A stretch of DNA of 64,000 nucleotides, taken from positions 6,544,501 to 6,608,500 of the forward strand of contig NC_081331.1 in assembly GCF_022539665.2 (NCBI RefSeq), read 5' to 3'. Under the pieces are notes generated by a model. The model saw only the letters and a program-made list of their open reading frames with translations. It made no database searches and had not been told where the DNA came from. The stretch comes from Daphnia carinata. Its lineage: Eukaryota; Arthropoda; Branchiopoda; Diplostraca; Daphniidae. Below are positions 63,062-64,000 of this stretch, one piece after another. The position numbers and the translations under genes were made by a program. How positions within the stretch are numbered: position 1 is the first letter of the stretch; each line of letters starts with the position of its first letter.

Positions 63062-64000
63062 CTTTCATGCACACAAATCCGCATGCATGCAGGCGAATTT
63101 TTTCCAGCAATGACACTGGATGTGTTTGGTGAGTAGGGGCTTTTCCAATAAAACAACTCACGATACTCGCGAAGTTCCCAATGGCCACAAGGTTTTTAAA
63201 AATTTTACTTCGTGCACCGCGTACGGCCGTGATCTGCGCAAGGGTTCTAAAGTGAATATCAAAGTTGTAACATCTGTGATTTTTCCAAAAAAAGCTGGGA
63301 GTGGTACGCGTAAACGGATGAAGGATGGCGGAAATAATAAAAGGGGGTGGGGATTAACTAAACAATTTTTCAAAAGTTTTCATTCCACGAAAACTCATAA
63401 TTTTCCCATTTTCAAAAAGCATACTATTGTAATGCTAGTCCCAGAATAATTTACAGTGGTATGTGTTTTTTCACGTTAAAAAGACGCCCGTTTAATAATC
63501 TGGAAGCAAGTTAAGCTTGATTTAAAGCTTGATGCATTTTTCTATTAACACTAGATGGCAGGATGTTGGGGGCTACTAGTTCAAATCTATGGCAATCCGT
63601 TTTACTCAAGAAAAAATCGGCCTTTTTTACTTTTTCGTTGCATCGTCAGATACCGGCCAGGTTCGCAGTTTATCCTCTACTGATAACTTTATATATTCTG
63701 GCTATATAAAAATAAAATTTAATTGAATAAAATAAGCCGAATGTTTGGCAAATGCTAGCGCGCCAGTACGCTACAGCGCTAGCACGATGCAGCAGAAACT
63801 TTCGGTGTATTTCCAAAGCGGTTGACTTAATGAAAAAAAAAAATTTTTATCAGAATCAACAATCATTTTTGAGTATATCCTGGGATACTCAATCAATCCC
63901 GAAGAGAGCTGGTTTTTGTAGAAAAACATTTTAAGCCCGACTAAATAAGCCCGACTTTTCTTATTATTTGCACGAATATTCGGTGTAATTCAAAAACGGC
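63062..64000. promoter_or_regulatory. METAP2 upstream region
   Basis: Presumed METAP2 promoter and 5' UTR at the left, then AT-rich sequence to the window edge. A plus-strand frame at 63120-63449 is K/T/S-rich and unrecognised. GCGCTAGC-type short palindromes at about 63757-63783 were the only pattern noticed. Confidence 0.35.

Overview
This is a eukaryotic nuclear window with compact, intron-rich, arthropod-type genes. Most introns are 55-170 nt with GT-AG ends, intergenic spacers are AT-rich, and the gene set is metazoan. The protein matches and gene structure fit a small-genome arthropod, most likely a cladoceran crustacean such as Daphnia. The genus is an inference from style, not from a diagnostic marker. 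All protein identifications come from recalled family sequence, without a database search.

Layout from left to right: the N-terminal half of a cytoplasmic dynein-2 heavy chain (minus strand, running off the left edge); ariadne-1, an RBR E3 ubiquitin ligase (plus); a GTPBP1-type GTPase (plus). Next, on the minus strand, come MED9 and an NCBP2AS2-like mitochondrial small protein, separated by only 2 nt, so probably one dicistronic mRNA. Then a small doubtful ORF, histone H3.3 (plus, with a GC-AG intron), and a non-coding snoRNA host gene (about 17.0-20.1 kb) whose introns each appear to hold one guide RNA, including two U25/SNORD25-like copies. Then ASNSD1 (plus), an unrecognised 205-residue protein (plus), and a two-pore-domain K+ channel (minus) with a 16-nt microexon in its first selectivity filter.

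After a 7-kb gene-poor stretch come a LEPROT/VPS55-family membrane protein (plus), the type II PKA regulatory subunit (plus, about 6.8 kb genomic, with an apparent frame break in its first coding exon), the ER metallopeptidase ERMP1 (plus), a 9-kb stretch with no supportable gene, and methionine aminopeptidase 2 (minus).

The genes do not form a pathway. They are mostly housekeeping genes packed tightly at 0-24 kb and more sparsely after that. The main points of interest are structural: the snoRNA host gene, the dicistron, the GC-AG intron, the microexon, the frame break in PKA-R2 and the apparently short N-terminus of the dynein. I found no transposon with recognisable coding sequence, no tRNA, no rRNA gene and no CRISPR array.
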